Below are positions 1-6,373 of a stretch of 8,132 bases of DNA, piece after piece. The notes beneath the pieces were generated by a model, which saw nothing but the letters and a program-made list of their open reading frames with translations, did no database searches and was not told where the DNA came from. A program made the position numbers and the translations under genes. This DNA is from Bacillota bacterium. Lineage in GTDB: Bacteria; Bacillota_H; UBA994; UBA5500. The stretch spans positions 1 through 8,132 of the forward strand of contig JAAYGE010000089.1 of the NCBI GenBank assembly GCA_012727835.1, read 5' to 3'. How positions within the stretch are numbered: the stretch's first letter is position 1; each line of letters starts with the position of its first letter.

Positions 1-11
1 GCTTAGAAGGG

Positions 12-677
12 TTGATAACTGTGAAAGATTTCCTTGTACGTCTAATACGTCTGCTATGGGGACTCTTCCTTTTTGCACTAGGGATTGCTATTACGTTAAA
101 CGCTCAAATCGGCTATGCTCCTTGGGATGTTTTAAATGCGGGACTCGCTAACACTCTAGGCATAAGTATAGGAACGGCCTCCATTTCCGTGGGCCTGGTA
201 ATTATCATTCTCACGGTATTACTAAAGGAAAAGGTGGGGCTAGGCAGCCTGGGAAATATGCTGCTTATCGGTATGCTACTAGACATAATTCTTGCCTCCC
301 AGGTACTACCTGTAGCTGGTAACCTTTTGCAGGGCATTAGTATGTTGGTCGCCGGCCTAATCATCATCGCCCTAGCCTCCTATTACTACATTGGTTCCGG
401 CTTCGGTGCCGGCCCCCGGGATAGCTTGATGGTGGCAGTCACCCGTAGGACCGGGTTGCCGGTGGGTGTATGCCGGGGTGCCATTGAGCTGGCTGCCCTC
501 CTCGCTGGTTGGTGGTTGGGTGGAATGGTTGGCGTTGGCACCGTTATATCCGCCTTTCTGACCGGCCCAATTGTAGAGTTAATCTTTAGATTGTTTAAGT
601 TTGATGTGACCCAGGTTCAACACGAAACACTGGGTGAAACCTTTAGGGGCCTGCGTAGGTCAACTGCACGAGGATAA
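12..677 (+). CDS. YczE/YitT-like integral membrane protein
   Basis: Multi-pass cytoplasmic membrane protein of the YczE family; the transported substrate or activity of this family is not established. About five to six hydrophobic segments are visible (roughly residues 12-31, 51-71, 80-97, 108-127, 155-175 and 178-195). Two related loops, GYAPWDVL (34-41) and GAGPRDSL (132-139), suggest an internal two-fold repeat. The motif GxGPRD followed by a G-x-VG-x-x-R-x-x-x-E stretch is characteristic of the family. The start is uncertain: GTG at 21 has AGAAGGG (5-11) nine bases upstream and fits better than TTG at 12. The frame is also open to the left edge of the window, so a start outside cannot be excluded. 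The protein ends in a short polar tail. A strong terminator follows 18 bases after the stop, so this is the last gene of its transcript. Family assignment is firm; function is unknown. Confidence 0.85.
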   Translation: MITVKDFLVRLIRLLWGLFLFALGIAITLNAQIGYAPWDVLNAGLANTLGISIGTASISVGLVIIILTVLLKEKVGLGSLGNMLLIGMLLDIILASQVLPVAGNLLQGISMLVAGLIIIALASYYYIGSGFGAGPRDSLMVAVTRRTGLPVGVCRGAIELAALLAGWWLGGMVGVGTVISAFLTGPIVELIFRLFKFDVTQVQHETLGETFRGLRRSTARG

Positions 678-695
678 CAACCTATAGCCGCAAAC

Positions 696-735
696 GGCCG
701 GGAAGCACCACTCAGCTTCCCGGCCTTCGATTTTC
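696..735 (+). terminator. Intrinsic terminator after the YczE-family gene
   Basis: A perfect 11-bp stem (GGCCGGGAAGC at 696-706 with GCTTCCCGGCC at 715-725) encloses an 8-base loop and is followed by a T-rich stretch, TTCGATTTTC. It sits just past the stop at 677 and separates this gene from the next one. Confidence 0.9.
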
Positions 736-773
736 AATTCTCCCCCTCCTCGCACTCAACAAACCTATACTTT

Positions 774-802
774 CACCCTTGGACGGCGATTCTCATATGA
801 TG
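774..802 (+). promoter_or_regulatory. Possible SigK-type sporulation promoter
   Basis: CACC at 774-777 and CATATGATG starting at 794 are separated by 16 bases. This matches the Bacillus mother-cell sigma-K pattern (mACm, about 16 bases, CATAnnnTA) except for the last base of the -10 element. No convincing vegetative promoter was seen between the terminator at 696-735 and the start at 849. The match is short and could be chance. It is listed because it would fit a spore-surface role for the downstream protein. Confidence 0.3.
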
Positions 803-848
803 TCTGAGGGATCGTGTTTTCCCATCCACTAGGGAAAGGGGGACAGAC

Positions 849-2258
849 ATGCCTAGAAGGCGAAGTAAGCGCCCAAGGCCGAAATGCTTCAATCTGATGC
901 AGAACCCCAGTTTTGAAGTCGGTTTTGCCAGTTGGGAGAAAAGCGGTGACATTATGATTGAATCAGGAGCCTACGAGGGCGTTCATGTGGTGCAGATGGG
1001 TGAAGGTCCGGCCAGCTTGTGGCAGGATGTTTCGCTAGCAGGAGTAGCTCCTTTGCCATTGCTTCTCAGCTTCAACCTCTTCGGCTCCCTCCTAGAAATT
1101 TCACCTAACACTACGGTAGAGGTGTTATGGCTAGATGCCCGTCGTAACACCATTGGGCAAGGTCGCCGTCTATTCATCGGAGAAGGAACCCTTGGCGGTA
1201 GCTTCAGCACTCGGCACACCTTCCTAGCAGTCACCGAGATTCCACCCAGAGATGCCGCCTATGCCCGCCTATTGTTCAGCAAGGCAGAAGGACAAAACAA
1301 CTCGCTCCTGCAAATCGACCAGGTAATACTGACCCCGGTCCGAACACTCAACCTGGTACAGAACCACAGTTTTGAGGCCGATTTGTCATACTGGTCCGCA
1401 GATAACTTCAGCACCGACTATGAGTTGCACCTGATAGGCGCTGCCAGTGCCTTTTCCACGGAAGGCGGCCTTCTCTCTCAGGATATCCCGCTGACCAAGC
1501 AACCCCAGCGGTCACCCTACCTACTTTCCTTTGCGCTGAAGTGTGAAGACAATGTCACCGTCCGGGTGACAGTGCAATGGTTTGATTCATCAGGATCAGC
1601 AATCGGCACGCCGGGGCTCGATTTGACAATTCCACCAAATACGCTAGGTAGCCAGAATGCATTCTTAACCTACCTGACCCTGACCGAGCGCGCTCCTAGA
1701 GGAGCCACCACCGCTCGCGTAACCTTCGAAACCAGCCCATCAGAATCGGGCCTTCGGATCGACCAAGTTATCTTCGTCAGGGCCGGAACCAGCAATCTGG
1801 TGCAAAATCCCAACTTTGAAGATGGGCTTAACGGCTGGAATGAAGATCAGGTGACGGTTTTAAACAGTCCCTCGGCTTACGAGGGAAACTGGATAGCCCA
1901 TTTTGATAACGAGGGTGGTGCGCTCTGGCAAGAGGTGCCGCTGGCCAATGGGGATGGAAATTGCTTTATATTTAGCTGCGCACTTCGGGCCGGTTTCACC
2001 GATGTGGGCACGGCCGATACCAATGGGCTGATCGAGGTCATCTGGCTGGATAGACAGGGTAGAGAAATCGGCTTGGGGTTGAACATGGTGCTTAGACCGA
2101 CCTCTCAATTTCAGATAGGTTCTGTTTGGCAAGTCTATGTAGGTATAACTGATAAGGCGCCATCAGGCGTTGCTGCTGCTAGAATACGCATCACCAAACC
2201 GTCGGTAAGCAACGGTAGTTTAGACGTAGATAATATAATACTGAGTCGCTTATTATAG
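849..2258 (+). CDS. Three-repeat NPxFE-type beta-sandwich protein, unknown function
   Basis: The 469-residue protein is almost entirely three tandem repeats of about 150 residues, starting near residues 15, 168 and 316. Each repeat opens with NL(M/V)QNxxFE followed by a conserved Trp (SFASW, LSYW and LNGW types). Each continues with an LxQ(D/E)(V/I)xL strand and a V-x-V-x-W-x-D-x-x-G/R-x-x-IG strand, and closes with a D(Q/N)(V/I)I strand (LQIDQVIL, LRIDQVIF, LDVDNIIL). This layout resembles carbohydrate-binding-module-like jelly rolls. It also resembles domains found N-terminal to collagen-like repeats in Firmicute spore-surface proteins, but no collagen-like region is present. The N-terminus is very basic (MPRRRSKRPRPK) with no hydrophobic signal peptide, lipobox, LPxTG or membrane segment, so export by Sec is not evident. 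ATG 849 is supported by AAAGGGGGA (836-843) five bases upstream. A ligand-binding or spore-coat role is inference only. Confidence 0.8.
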   Translation: MPRRRSKRPRPKCFNLMQNPSFEVGFASWEKSGDIMIESGAYEGVHVVQMGEGPASLWQDVSLAGVAPLPLLLSFNLFGSLLEISPNTTVEVLWLDARRNTIGQGRRLFIGEGTLGGSFSTRHTFLAVTEIPPRDAAYARLLFSKAEGQNNSLLQIDQVILTPVRTLNLVQNHSFEADLSYWSADNFSTDYELHLIGAASAFSTEGGLLSQDIPLTKQPQRSPYLLSFALKCEDNVTVRVTVQWFDSSGSAIGTPGLDLTIPPNTLGSQNAFLTYLTLTERAPRGATTARVTFETSPSESGLRIDQVIFVRAGTSNLVQNPNFEDGLNGWNEDQVTVLNSPSAYEGNWIAHFDNEGGALWQEVPLANGDGNCFIFSCALRAGFTDVGTADTNGLIEVIWLDRQGREIGLGLNMVLRPTSQFQIGSVWQVYVGITDKAPSGVAAARIRITKPSVSNGSLDVDNIILSRLL

Positions 2259-2285
2259 GTACAACTTATAGAAACAGTGCATGAG

Positions 2286-2325
2286 GGGGCTGTTGCAAAA
2301 GCAATCAGCCCCGCTGTGTTTGTAG
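2286..2325 (+). terminator. Hairpin terminator after the three-repeat gene
   Basis: GGGGCTG-TTGC (2286-2296) pairs with GCAA-CAGCCCC (2301-2304 and 2306-2312), with one bulged T at 2305 and an AAAA loop. It is followed by GCTGTGTTTGT. It lies 28 bases after the stop. The stem is strong but the T tract is weak, so termination efficiency is uncertain. Confidence 0.6.
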
Positions 2326-2387
2326 GCCGTGGTCATACTAGAGCGCCTGTGCCCAACACTCTGTCGGAATGAGCTTGATGTGCTCTC

Positions 2388-2407
2388 GCAACATCTGCCG
2401 ATGTTGC
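2388..2407. repeat. Perfect 8-bp hairpin palindrome
   Basis: GCAACATC and GATGTTGC are separated by a TGCC tetraloop. Its right arm overlaps a second possible stem, 2403-2411 with 2462-2470, so the two pairings exclude one another. Confidence 0.7.
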
Positions 2408-2425
2408 TGCCGCACGCATTACTGA

Positions 2426-2449
2426 AGTGTATTGCTTGCGCAATACACT
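2426..2449. repeat. Perfect 10-bp hairpin palindrome
   Basis: AGTGTATTGC and GCAATACACT are separated by TTGC. There is no adjacent T tract on either strand, so it is not an ordinary intrinsic terminator. It could equally be a protein-binding dyad or an RNA hairpin, and it is enclosed by the 2403-2411/2462-2470 stem. Confidence 0.7.
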
Positions 2450-2597
2450 AAGTTCGCCAAAGGCAGCGACGGCACTCACACTGGTTGGTCTAGTGGACTG
2501 TCAAGTGGGCTCAAAGCAAACTACTATTTAAGTAGGGCCTTGGGCAGCTCGGCCTGTTGTCGCTGCTTATCCTTGGCTCCTTCGCTCCTTTGATCAG

Positions 2598-2690
2598 TGG
2601 ACCCAACGCGCTGTGCGTATAACCGACGGCCTTACTCACCTCGTTGCAAGAGCCGAGGGGTGGCGTAAGCACAGTTGGCGCTAACCAGTG
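2598..2690. repeat. Dispersed intergenic repeat, copy 1
   Basis: This copy shares two blocks, in the same order and orientation, with 6341-6423. The first (2598-2633) matches 6341-6376 at 28 of 36 positions by eye and contains an ACGC-N5-GCGT mini-hairpin and CCGAC-x-GCCTT. The second (2669-2690) matches 6402-6423 with mostly transition differences. The centre between the blocks is not conserved and differs in length. Copy 1 also contributes the left arm and most of the interior of a 15-bp imperfect stem (2646-2660/2702-2716). Confidence 0.65.
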
Positions 2691-2716
2691 CTCTAGCAGA
2701 GCCCCTCGACTCTTGC
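2646..2716. repeat. 15-bp imperfect inverted repeat with inner hairpins
   Basis: GCAAGAGCCGAGGGG (2646-2660) pairs with CCCCTCGACTCTTGC (2702-2716) with a single mismatch, C2653 opposite A2709, which becomes a G-U wobble in minus-strand RNA. Inside it are GCAC/GTGC (2669-2672 with 2688-2691) and GCTCT/AGAGC (2690-2694 with 2698-2702). The two inner hairpins share bases and partly overlap the outer arm, so not all can form at once. Confidence 0.6.
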
Positions 2717-2785
2717 CGTTTGCGGGGCGTTGGCCCTGCAGCTAGAGGCCCTTTTCCGACAGTCCCCTCTTACATTTCTATCTCA

Positions 2786-2814
2786 TTGATCTCAAACCTA
2801 CGTTCGGTTAAGAT
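2786..2814 (+). promoter_or_regulatory. Vegetative promoter of the mrfA-mrfB operon
   Basis: TTGATC (2786-2791) and TAAGAT (2809-2814) are separated by exactly 17 bases. Each matches the SigA consensus at four of six positions. The predicted transcript would start about 20 bases before the start codon at 2841, just upstream of or within the Shine-Dalgarno region at 2821-2831, so the leader is very short. Confidence 0.55.
2793..2806 (+). promoter_or_regulatory. Candidate LexA (SOS) operator
   Basis: CAAACCTACGTTCG matches the Bacillus-type SOS box CGAACRNRYGTTCG at 12 of 14 positions. The right half (GTTCG) is perfect; the differences are A for G in the left half-site and C for R in the spacer. 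It lies exactly between the -35 and -10 elements of the promoter, where a repressor would block RNA polymerase. The downstream genes are DNA-repair genes. LexA control of mrfAB here is inference. Confidence 0.45.
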
Positions 2815-2840
2815 GGAAAGAGAAGGGTGGGTGTTAACGA

Positions 2841-5144
2841 ATGAGTCTGGAAAACGTTCTGAAAAACCTGGAGGCTAATCCGCGTTTCCGGAATAACATA
2901 ACCTTTGTCCATAGCATACCGGCTCAGGCCGGAGTTTACGAACCAATTCCCGATTTTGTGCCGACGGAGCTGGCCGAGCTATTACGGGAGCAGGGTATTT
3001 CAAAGCTCTACAGCCATCAGGCGGCGGCTCTCGCCGCTGTGGAAAGAGGCGAAGATATAGTGGTGGTTACCCCCACCGCCTCGGGCAAAACCCTTTGCTA
3101 TAACTTGCCGGTAATAAGGGCTCTATTAGAGGATGAAACGGCGCGGGCCCTCTACCTCTTTCCCACCAAGGCTTTAGCTCAAGATCAGGTGGCAGAGTTG
3201 ATGGTCTGGAGTGACCAGCTGGACGGTAAGATAAAAACCTACACTTATGACGGCGATACGCCGGGAGAGGCCCGCATTGCGGTACGGTCAGCAGGGAGCA
3301 TTGTTGTAACCAACCCGGACATGCTCCACTCGGGCATCTTACCCCACCACACCAAATGGATGCGACTATTTGAAAACCTAAAGTATGTGGTGATCGACGA
3401 GTTACATATCTATCGGGGTGTTTTCGGTTCCCATGTGGCCAACGTGCTGCGCCGCCTGCAGCGCATTTGCCAGTTTTATGGTGCCAACCCCCAATACATC
3501 TGCACCTCCGCTACTATCGCTAACCCGGGAGAACATGGTACAGCTCTACTAGGCCGCCCCGTCACCGTCATTGACCAAAACGGTGCCCCTAGTGGCCCCA
3601 AAGAAATCATTTTCTATAATCCACCGGTAGTTAACCAACCCCTGGGCATTCGTCGCAGCGCCCTTTTGGAAGCAGAAGCATTGGCCCGCGGACTTATCAA
3701 GGCCCAGATTCCGACTATCGTTTTTGCCCGCAGCCGCTTGGATACGGAAGTATTGGTTACCTACCTACGCCAAGCCTTCCACCGATTGGGCAAACCCGAG
3801 TTCATCCGGGCTTACCGGGGAGGTTATCTACCCAAGCAAAGGCGGCAAATCGAGAAGGACCTGCGGGACGGCAAAGTCTTAGGAGGCGTCAGCACCAATG
3901 CCCTGGAATTGGGCATCGATATCGGCAGCCTACAGGCCGCCGTTTTGACCGGCTATCCGGGAACTATAGCCAGCACCTGGCAGCAATTTGGGCGGGCGGG
4001 CCGTAGCAATGCTCCCTCATTAGCAATTCTGGTGGCCAACTCCAGCCCCCTGAATCAGTTCATGGTCCAAAATCCCGAATACTTCTTAGGTCGGGGTGCC
4101 GAATATGCGCGCATTAATCCTAACAACCTCTATATCCTAGTATCCCACCTTAAGTGTGCGGCCTTTGAACTGCCATTTGCAGCAGGAGAACGATTTGGCG
4201 ACGTAGAGCCGTCAGAGATATTGGATTATCTAGCGGAACAGATGATCCTACGCCGGGTGGAGGATCGCTGGTACTGGATGAGTGATAGTTATCCAGCGGC
4301 TGACATTTCTCTGCGCAGCGCCTCTACGGAGAATTTCGCCATCATCGACACCACCGGTGGGCAAACCCGGGTAATCGGTGAGGTGGATCGTTTCAGCGCA
4401 GCCATGCTGGTCCATGAGGGCGCTATTTATATACATGAAAGCAAGCAATACCATATTGACAAGCTGGACTGGGAACGGCAAAAGGCCTATGCCAGCCAGG
4501 TTAATGTAGATTACTACACCGACGCCAACTTAGATGTGGACCTAAAAGTATTAGACGTGTTCGCCGAAGAGAAATCCCCCAGTTGCCGGCGTAACTGGGG
4601 TGAGGTGATGGTGGTAGCCAAAACCCATATGTATAAAAAGATTAAGTTTTATACCCACGAGAATATCGGCTGGGGGCAAATTGCGGTGCCGGAACAGGAG
4701 ATGCATACGACCGCTTACTGGTTTAGCATTCCGGAAGCCGCAATGCTCAACGCCTCCCGCGATGAGCTACAGAGTGCTCTGCTGGGAGTGGCTAATCTGC
4801 TTGGAAACATTGCCTCTTTAGAGTTGATGTGTGAACCCAGCGACCTAGGGGTAACTGCCCAAATCCGCTCCCCCTTTACCGGTGCTCCTACCATCTACAT
4901 TTATGAAAAATATCCGGGAGGAGTGGGCTTTAGCGAGCAACTTTTTGAGGCCCACCAGCGCCTAATTCAGCGGGCACTGAGCATCATCGAGCGCTGCCCC
5001 TGCCCCTCTGGCTGCCCCTCTTGTGTAGGTCCGCTAGAAGAAGTGGGTTTAGAGGGCAAGACTTATGCCTCTCGGTTACTAAAGGGGGTATTGCAGGTTG
5101 AGTCTAGCCAACAAGTTGCGGCAACTTATACCACCGGCAAATAG
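2841..5144 (+). CDS. mrfA: MrfA, DUF1998-type superfamily 2 DNA helicase
   Basis: ATP-dependent helicase homologous to Bacillus MrfA (YprA), which works with MrfB in repair of mitomycin C damage independently of UvrABC. At 767 residues it is full length for the family. The helicase motifs are intact: Walker A TPTASGKT (77-84), PTKALAQDQ (motif Ia), DELH (186-189), TSAT (222-225), STNALELGIDIG (motif V region) and QQFGRAGR (381-388). The C-terminal domain carries the family's four-cysteine cluster, C719, C721, C725 and C728 (CPCPSGCPSC), expected to bind a metal. ATG 2841 is preceded by AGAAGGGTGG (2821-2830) ten bases upstream; there is no better start nearby. The true start of mrfB lies inside its last 16 codons, so the two are translationally linked. 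The gene looks undamaged and is cytoplasmic by its sequence. The family assignment is confident; mitomycin specificity is taken from Bacillus. Confidence 0.95.
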   Translation: MSLENVLKNLEANPRFRNNITFVHSIPAQAGVYEPIPDFVPTELAELLREQGISKLYSHQAAALAAVERGEDIVVVTPTASGKTLCYNLPVIRALLEDETARALYLFPTKALAQDQVAELMVWSDQLDGKIKTYTYDGDTPGEARIAVRSAGSIVVTNPDMLHSGILPHHTKWMRLFENLKYVVIDELHIYRGVFGSHVANVLRRLQRICQFYGANPQYICTSATIANPGEHGTALLGRPVTVIDQNGAPSGPKEIIFYNPPVVNQPLGIRRSALLEAEALARGLIKAQIPTIVFARSRLDTEVLVTYLRQAFHRLGKPEFIRAYRGGYLPKQRRQIEKDLRDGKVLGGVSTNALELGIDIGSLQAAVLTGYPGTIASTWQQFGRAGRSNAPSLAILVANSSPLNQFMVQNPEYFLGRGAEYARINPNNLYILVSHLKCAAFELPFAAGERFGDVEPSEILDYLAEQMILRRVEDRWYWMSDSYPAADISLRSASTENFAIIDTTGGQTRVIGEVDRFSAAMLVHEGAIYIHESKQYHIDKLDWERQKAYASQVNVDYYTDANLDVDLKVLDVFAEEKSPSCRRNWGEVMVVAKTHMYKKIKFYTHENIGWGQIAVPEQEMHTTAYWFSIPEAAMLNASRDELQSALLGVANLLGNIASLELMCEPSDLGVTAQIRSPFTGAPTIYIYEKYPGGVGFSEQLFEAHQRLIQRALSIIERCPCPSGCPSCVGPLEEVGLEGKTYASRLLKGVLQVESSQQVAATYTTGK
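5081..5100 (+). promoter_or_regulatory. Ribosome binding site and TTG start of full-length mrfB
   Basis: AAAGGGGG (5081-5088) lies nine bases before TTG (5098-5100). The frame from this TTG reads MSLANKLRQL, typical of an MrfB N-terminus, and is continuous with the main mrfB frame except for the amber codon at 5242-5244. This signal decides the true start; it is much better than anything before TTG 5281. Confidence 0.7.
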
Positions 5145-5244
5145 TGCATCTAGCCCAACGGCTAAACCGGCGGTGGATTTGGACCCCTTTTTGCACGGGA
5201 AAGAAGTAGTCACTCCCTTTGGAGCCTGTTATGTGATAGAATAG
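5098..5244 (+). pseudogene. mrfB: N-terminal part of mrfB, cut off by in-frame TAG
   Basis: Forty-eight codons from TTG 5098 to an amber stop at 5242-5244, in the same frame as the main mrfB reading frame. It begins MSLANKLRQL and ends VVTPFGACYVIE. After the stop the frame continues AIPLEERHGHRLLREVL into the exonuclease domain. In MrfB/YprB homologues a start of this kind (basic N-terminal helix, then a PxGxCYV-type strand, then xPL and HG) is continuous, which suggests that one codon has changed to TAG. It overlaps the end of mrfA by 47 bases and has a strong ribosome binding site. Read through, the whole gene would be 407 codons, close to the Bacillus protein of about 410. Whether the break is real, tolerated or an artefact cannot be told from the sequence. 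Confidence 0.7.
5242..5244 (+). other. In-frame amber codon at position 49 of mrfB
   Basis: The only stop between TTG 5098 and the end of mrfB at 6321. Context is GAA-TAG-GCC. A single base change from CAG, AAG, GAG, TGG, TTG, TCG, TAT or TAC would create it. No selenocysteine-type signal applies to TAG, and TAG is the normal stop of four neighbouring genes. Confidence 0.75.
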
Positions 5245-5280
5245 GCCATTCCCCTAGAGGAGAGGCACGGCCACCGGCTC

Positions 5281-6321
5281 TTGCGGGAAGTCTTAGATAT
5301 CAACTATGGGGGCCTGGACCAGCTCCAAGCATTAGAGATAAGAAAGGTCCTCTTCTTAGACACAGAAACAACGGGCCTGGCCGGCGGCACCGGCACCTAC
5401 GCCTTTCTTATCGGTTTAGGGAGTTTTACCACCACCCATTTCCTAGTGAAGCAGCTGCTAATGCGCGATTACAACGAAGAGCTGGCGGTGCTCTACCTAC
5501 TGGATCAAGAACTGCAGGATAGAGACACGATCATCTCCTTCAATGGAAAGACCTTTGATATACCTCTATTACAGACCCGCTTCACTTTGGCCCGTCTGGG
5601 TTTGCAGGGATGCGCGGGCAAGGCCCAGCTGGATCTGCTACACTTATCCAGGAGAATATGGCGCCAAAAATTAAAGAGTTGCAGCCTAAGCAGCCTGGAA
5701 ACCAATATTTTAGGGGTACGGCGCGTCAGTGATATCCCCGGTGCTGAAATTCCTGGGCGCTACTTTGAATTCTTACATACGGGAGAAGGACGGCTGCTGC
5801 AAGATATTGTGGAGCATAATACGGTCGATATTATCTCCATGGCCACCCTGCTATACCGCATCCAACGGACACTGCAATTGGAGCCCGGAGAATGCAGCTG
5901 CCCCTGGGAGGCGGAAGCCCTGGCCAACAAAGCGTTAAGACAAGGCAACTATACCCAGGGGCTGCTTTACCTGGAAACCGCCCGGCAGCTCTGCCACAAC
6001 CGCACTCAGTACCTGCGCCTGCTGCGCAACTCGGCCTTCATCCATAAACGCCTGAGAAATTACAAAAAGGCCTGTGCCCTCTGGGAAGAAATCCTCCGTC
6101 TAGCCTATGACGATCTAGATGCCCATGAGGAACTGGCTAAAAATTACGAGCACCGAGCCAAAGACCTGCCGGCGGCGGAACGAGTCACCCGCCGCGCCCT
6201 GGCCATCGCCTGGCAAACCGGGTCGGCAAAGGCCGCTGCTCTGGAACATCGCTTGCGCCGAATCAGAAGCAAGGCAAAAACGAGTGCGCCTCCGGCGTCT
6301 TCGACTGCATCCACTTCATAA
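5281..6321 (+). CDS. mrfB: MrfB, DnaQ-like exonuclease with helical C-terminus (main reading frame, N-terminus broken)
   Basis: Homologue of Bacillus MrfB (YprB), a metal-dependent exonuclease of the RNase H fold that partners MrfA. Positions below count from TTG 5098. Acidic catalytic residues are visible in FLDTETTGLAGGTGTY (D88, E90), FNGKTFDIPLL (D154) and EHNTVD (H240, D244). The C-terminal third (about 275-385) is helical and TPR-like: ALRQGNYTQGLLYLETA, then NYKKACALWEEIL, then an ELAKNYEHR segment. It ends in a low-complexity Ala/Ser/Thr tail. TTG 5281 is the only canonical start between the amber codon and the DTE motif. Its nearest purine-rich sequence (AGGAGAGG, 5258-5265) is 15 bases away, too far to be ideal. 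Restart there would lose about 61 residues but leave the catalytic core intact. The long, undamaged frame after the stop argues that the gene was functional until recently or still is. Confidence 0.85.
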   Translation: MREVLDINYGGLDQLQALEIRKVLFLDTETTGLAGGTGTYAFLIGLGSFTTTHFLVKQLLMRDYNEELAVLYLLDQELQDRDTIISFNGKTFDIPLLQTRFTLARLGLQGCAGKAQLDLLHLSRRIWRQKLKSCSLSSLETNILGVRRVSDIPGAEIPGRYFEFLHTGEGRLLQDIVEHNTVDIISMATLLYRIQRTLQLEPGECSCPWEAEALANKALRQGNYTQGLLYLETARQLCHNRTQYLRLLRNSAFIHKRLRNYKKACALWEEILRLAYDDLDAHEELAKNYEHRAKDLPAAERVTRRALAIAWQTGSAKAAALEHRLRRIRSKAKTSAPPASSTASTS

Positions 6322-6335
6322 CCAGCACAAAAATA

Positions 6336-6373
6336 GCTGCCGGCCCCAACGCGCATAGCGTATGGCCGACAGC
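6336..6373 (-). terminator. Intrinsic terminator of the Nudix/lipoprotein transcript
   Basis: On the minus strand GCTGTCGGCC (6373-6364) pairs with GGCCGGCAGC (6345-6336) over 10 bp with one U-G pair, and is followed directly by TATTTTT (6335-6329). In plus-strand RNA the same pair is a C-A mismatch and no T tract follows, so the element acts for the minus strand. It lies about 70 bases past the Nudix stop and is built from part of the dispersed repeat, copy 2. Confidence 0.75.

Larger units (their letters stand above)
2313..2785. other. Gene-less, inverted-repeat-rich region between the three-repeat gene and mrfA
   Basis: No convincing coding region was seen in about 470 bases. The stretch holds many inverted repeats: GCAACATC/GATGTTGC (2388-2407), AGTGTATTGC/GCAATACACT (2426-2449), GTTGCTGCC/GGCAGCGAC (2403-2411 with 2462-2470), CTACT/AGTAG (2521-2535), and a 15-bp stem at 2646-2660/2702-2716 with one mismatch. 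A 9-bp repeat, CTGTCGGAA (2361-2369) and TTCCGACAG (2754-2762), encloses most of it. One copy of the dispersed repeat described separately (2598-2690) lies inside. Candidates are a structured RNA, a decayed small mobile element, or a composite of repetitive extragenic palindromes. No known RNA family was recognised. Confidence 0.5.

Noticed and set aside
2511..2741. Minus-strand open frame of about 76 codons containing KAVGYTHSALGPLIKG
   Set aside because: It looks protein-like but has no start with a ribosome binding site, runs through the inverted repeats, and the matching frame in repeat copy 2 soon diverges (KAVGHTLCALGPAAIF). Better explained by the dispersed repeat than by a gene or transposase remnant.
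2724..2755. Possible terminator GGGC...GCCCTTTT
   Set aside because: The only pairing next to the T run is four base pairs across a long loop; too weak to call.
2675..2878. 67-codon plus-strand frame overlapping the start of mrfA
   Set aside because: It crosses the hairpins, the mrfA promoter and the mrfA start in another frame, with no ribosome binding site and unremarkable composition.
5242..5244. Amber codon in mrfB as a pyrrolysine or other reassigned residue
   Set aside because: Four of the six main genes in this window (three-repeat protein, mrfA, Nudix, lipoprotein) end in TAG, so TAG is an ordinary stop here. No pyl genes or signal are visible.
5145..5280. A normal intergenic gap between mrfA and mrfB
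   Set aside because: The stretch reads in frame as MrfB N-terminal sequence from TTG 5098 apart from one TAG, so it is coding or recently coding sequence, not a spacer.
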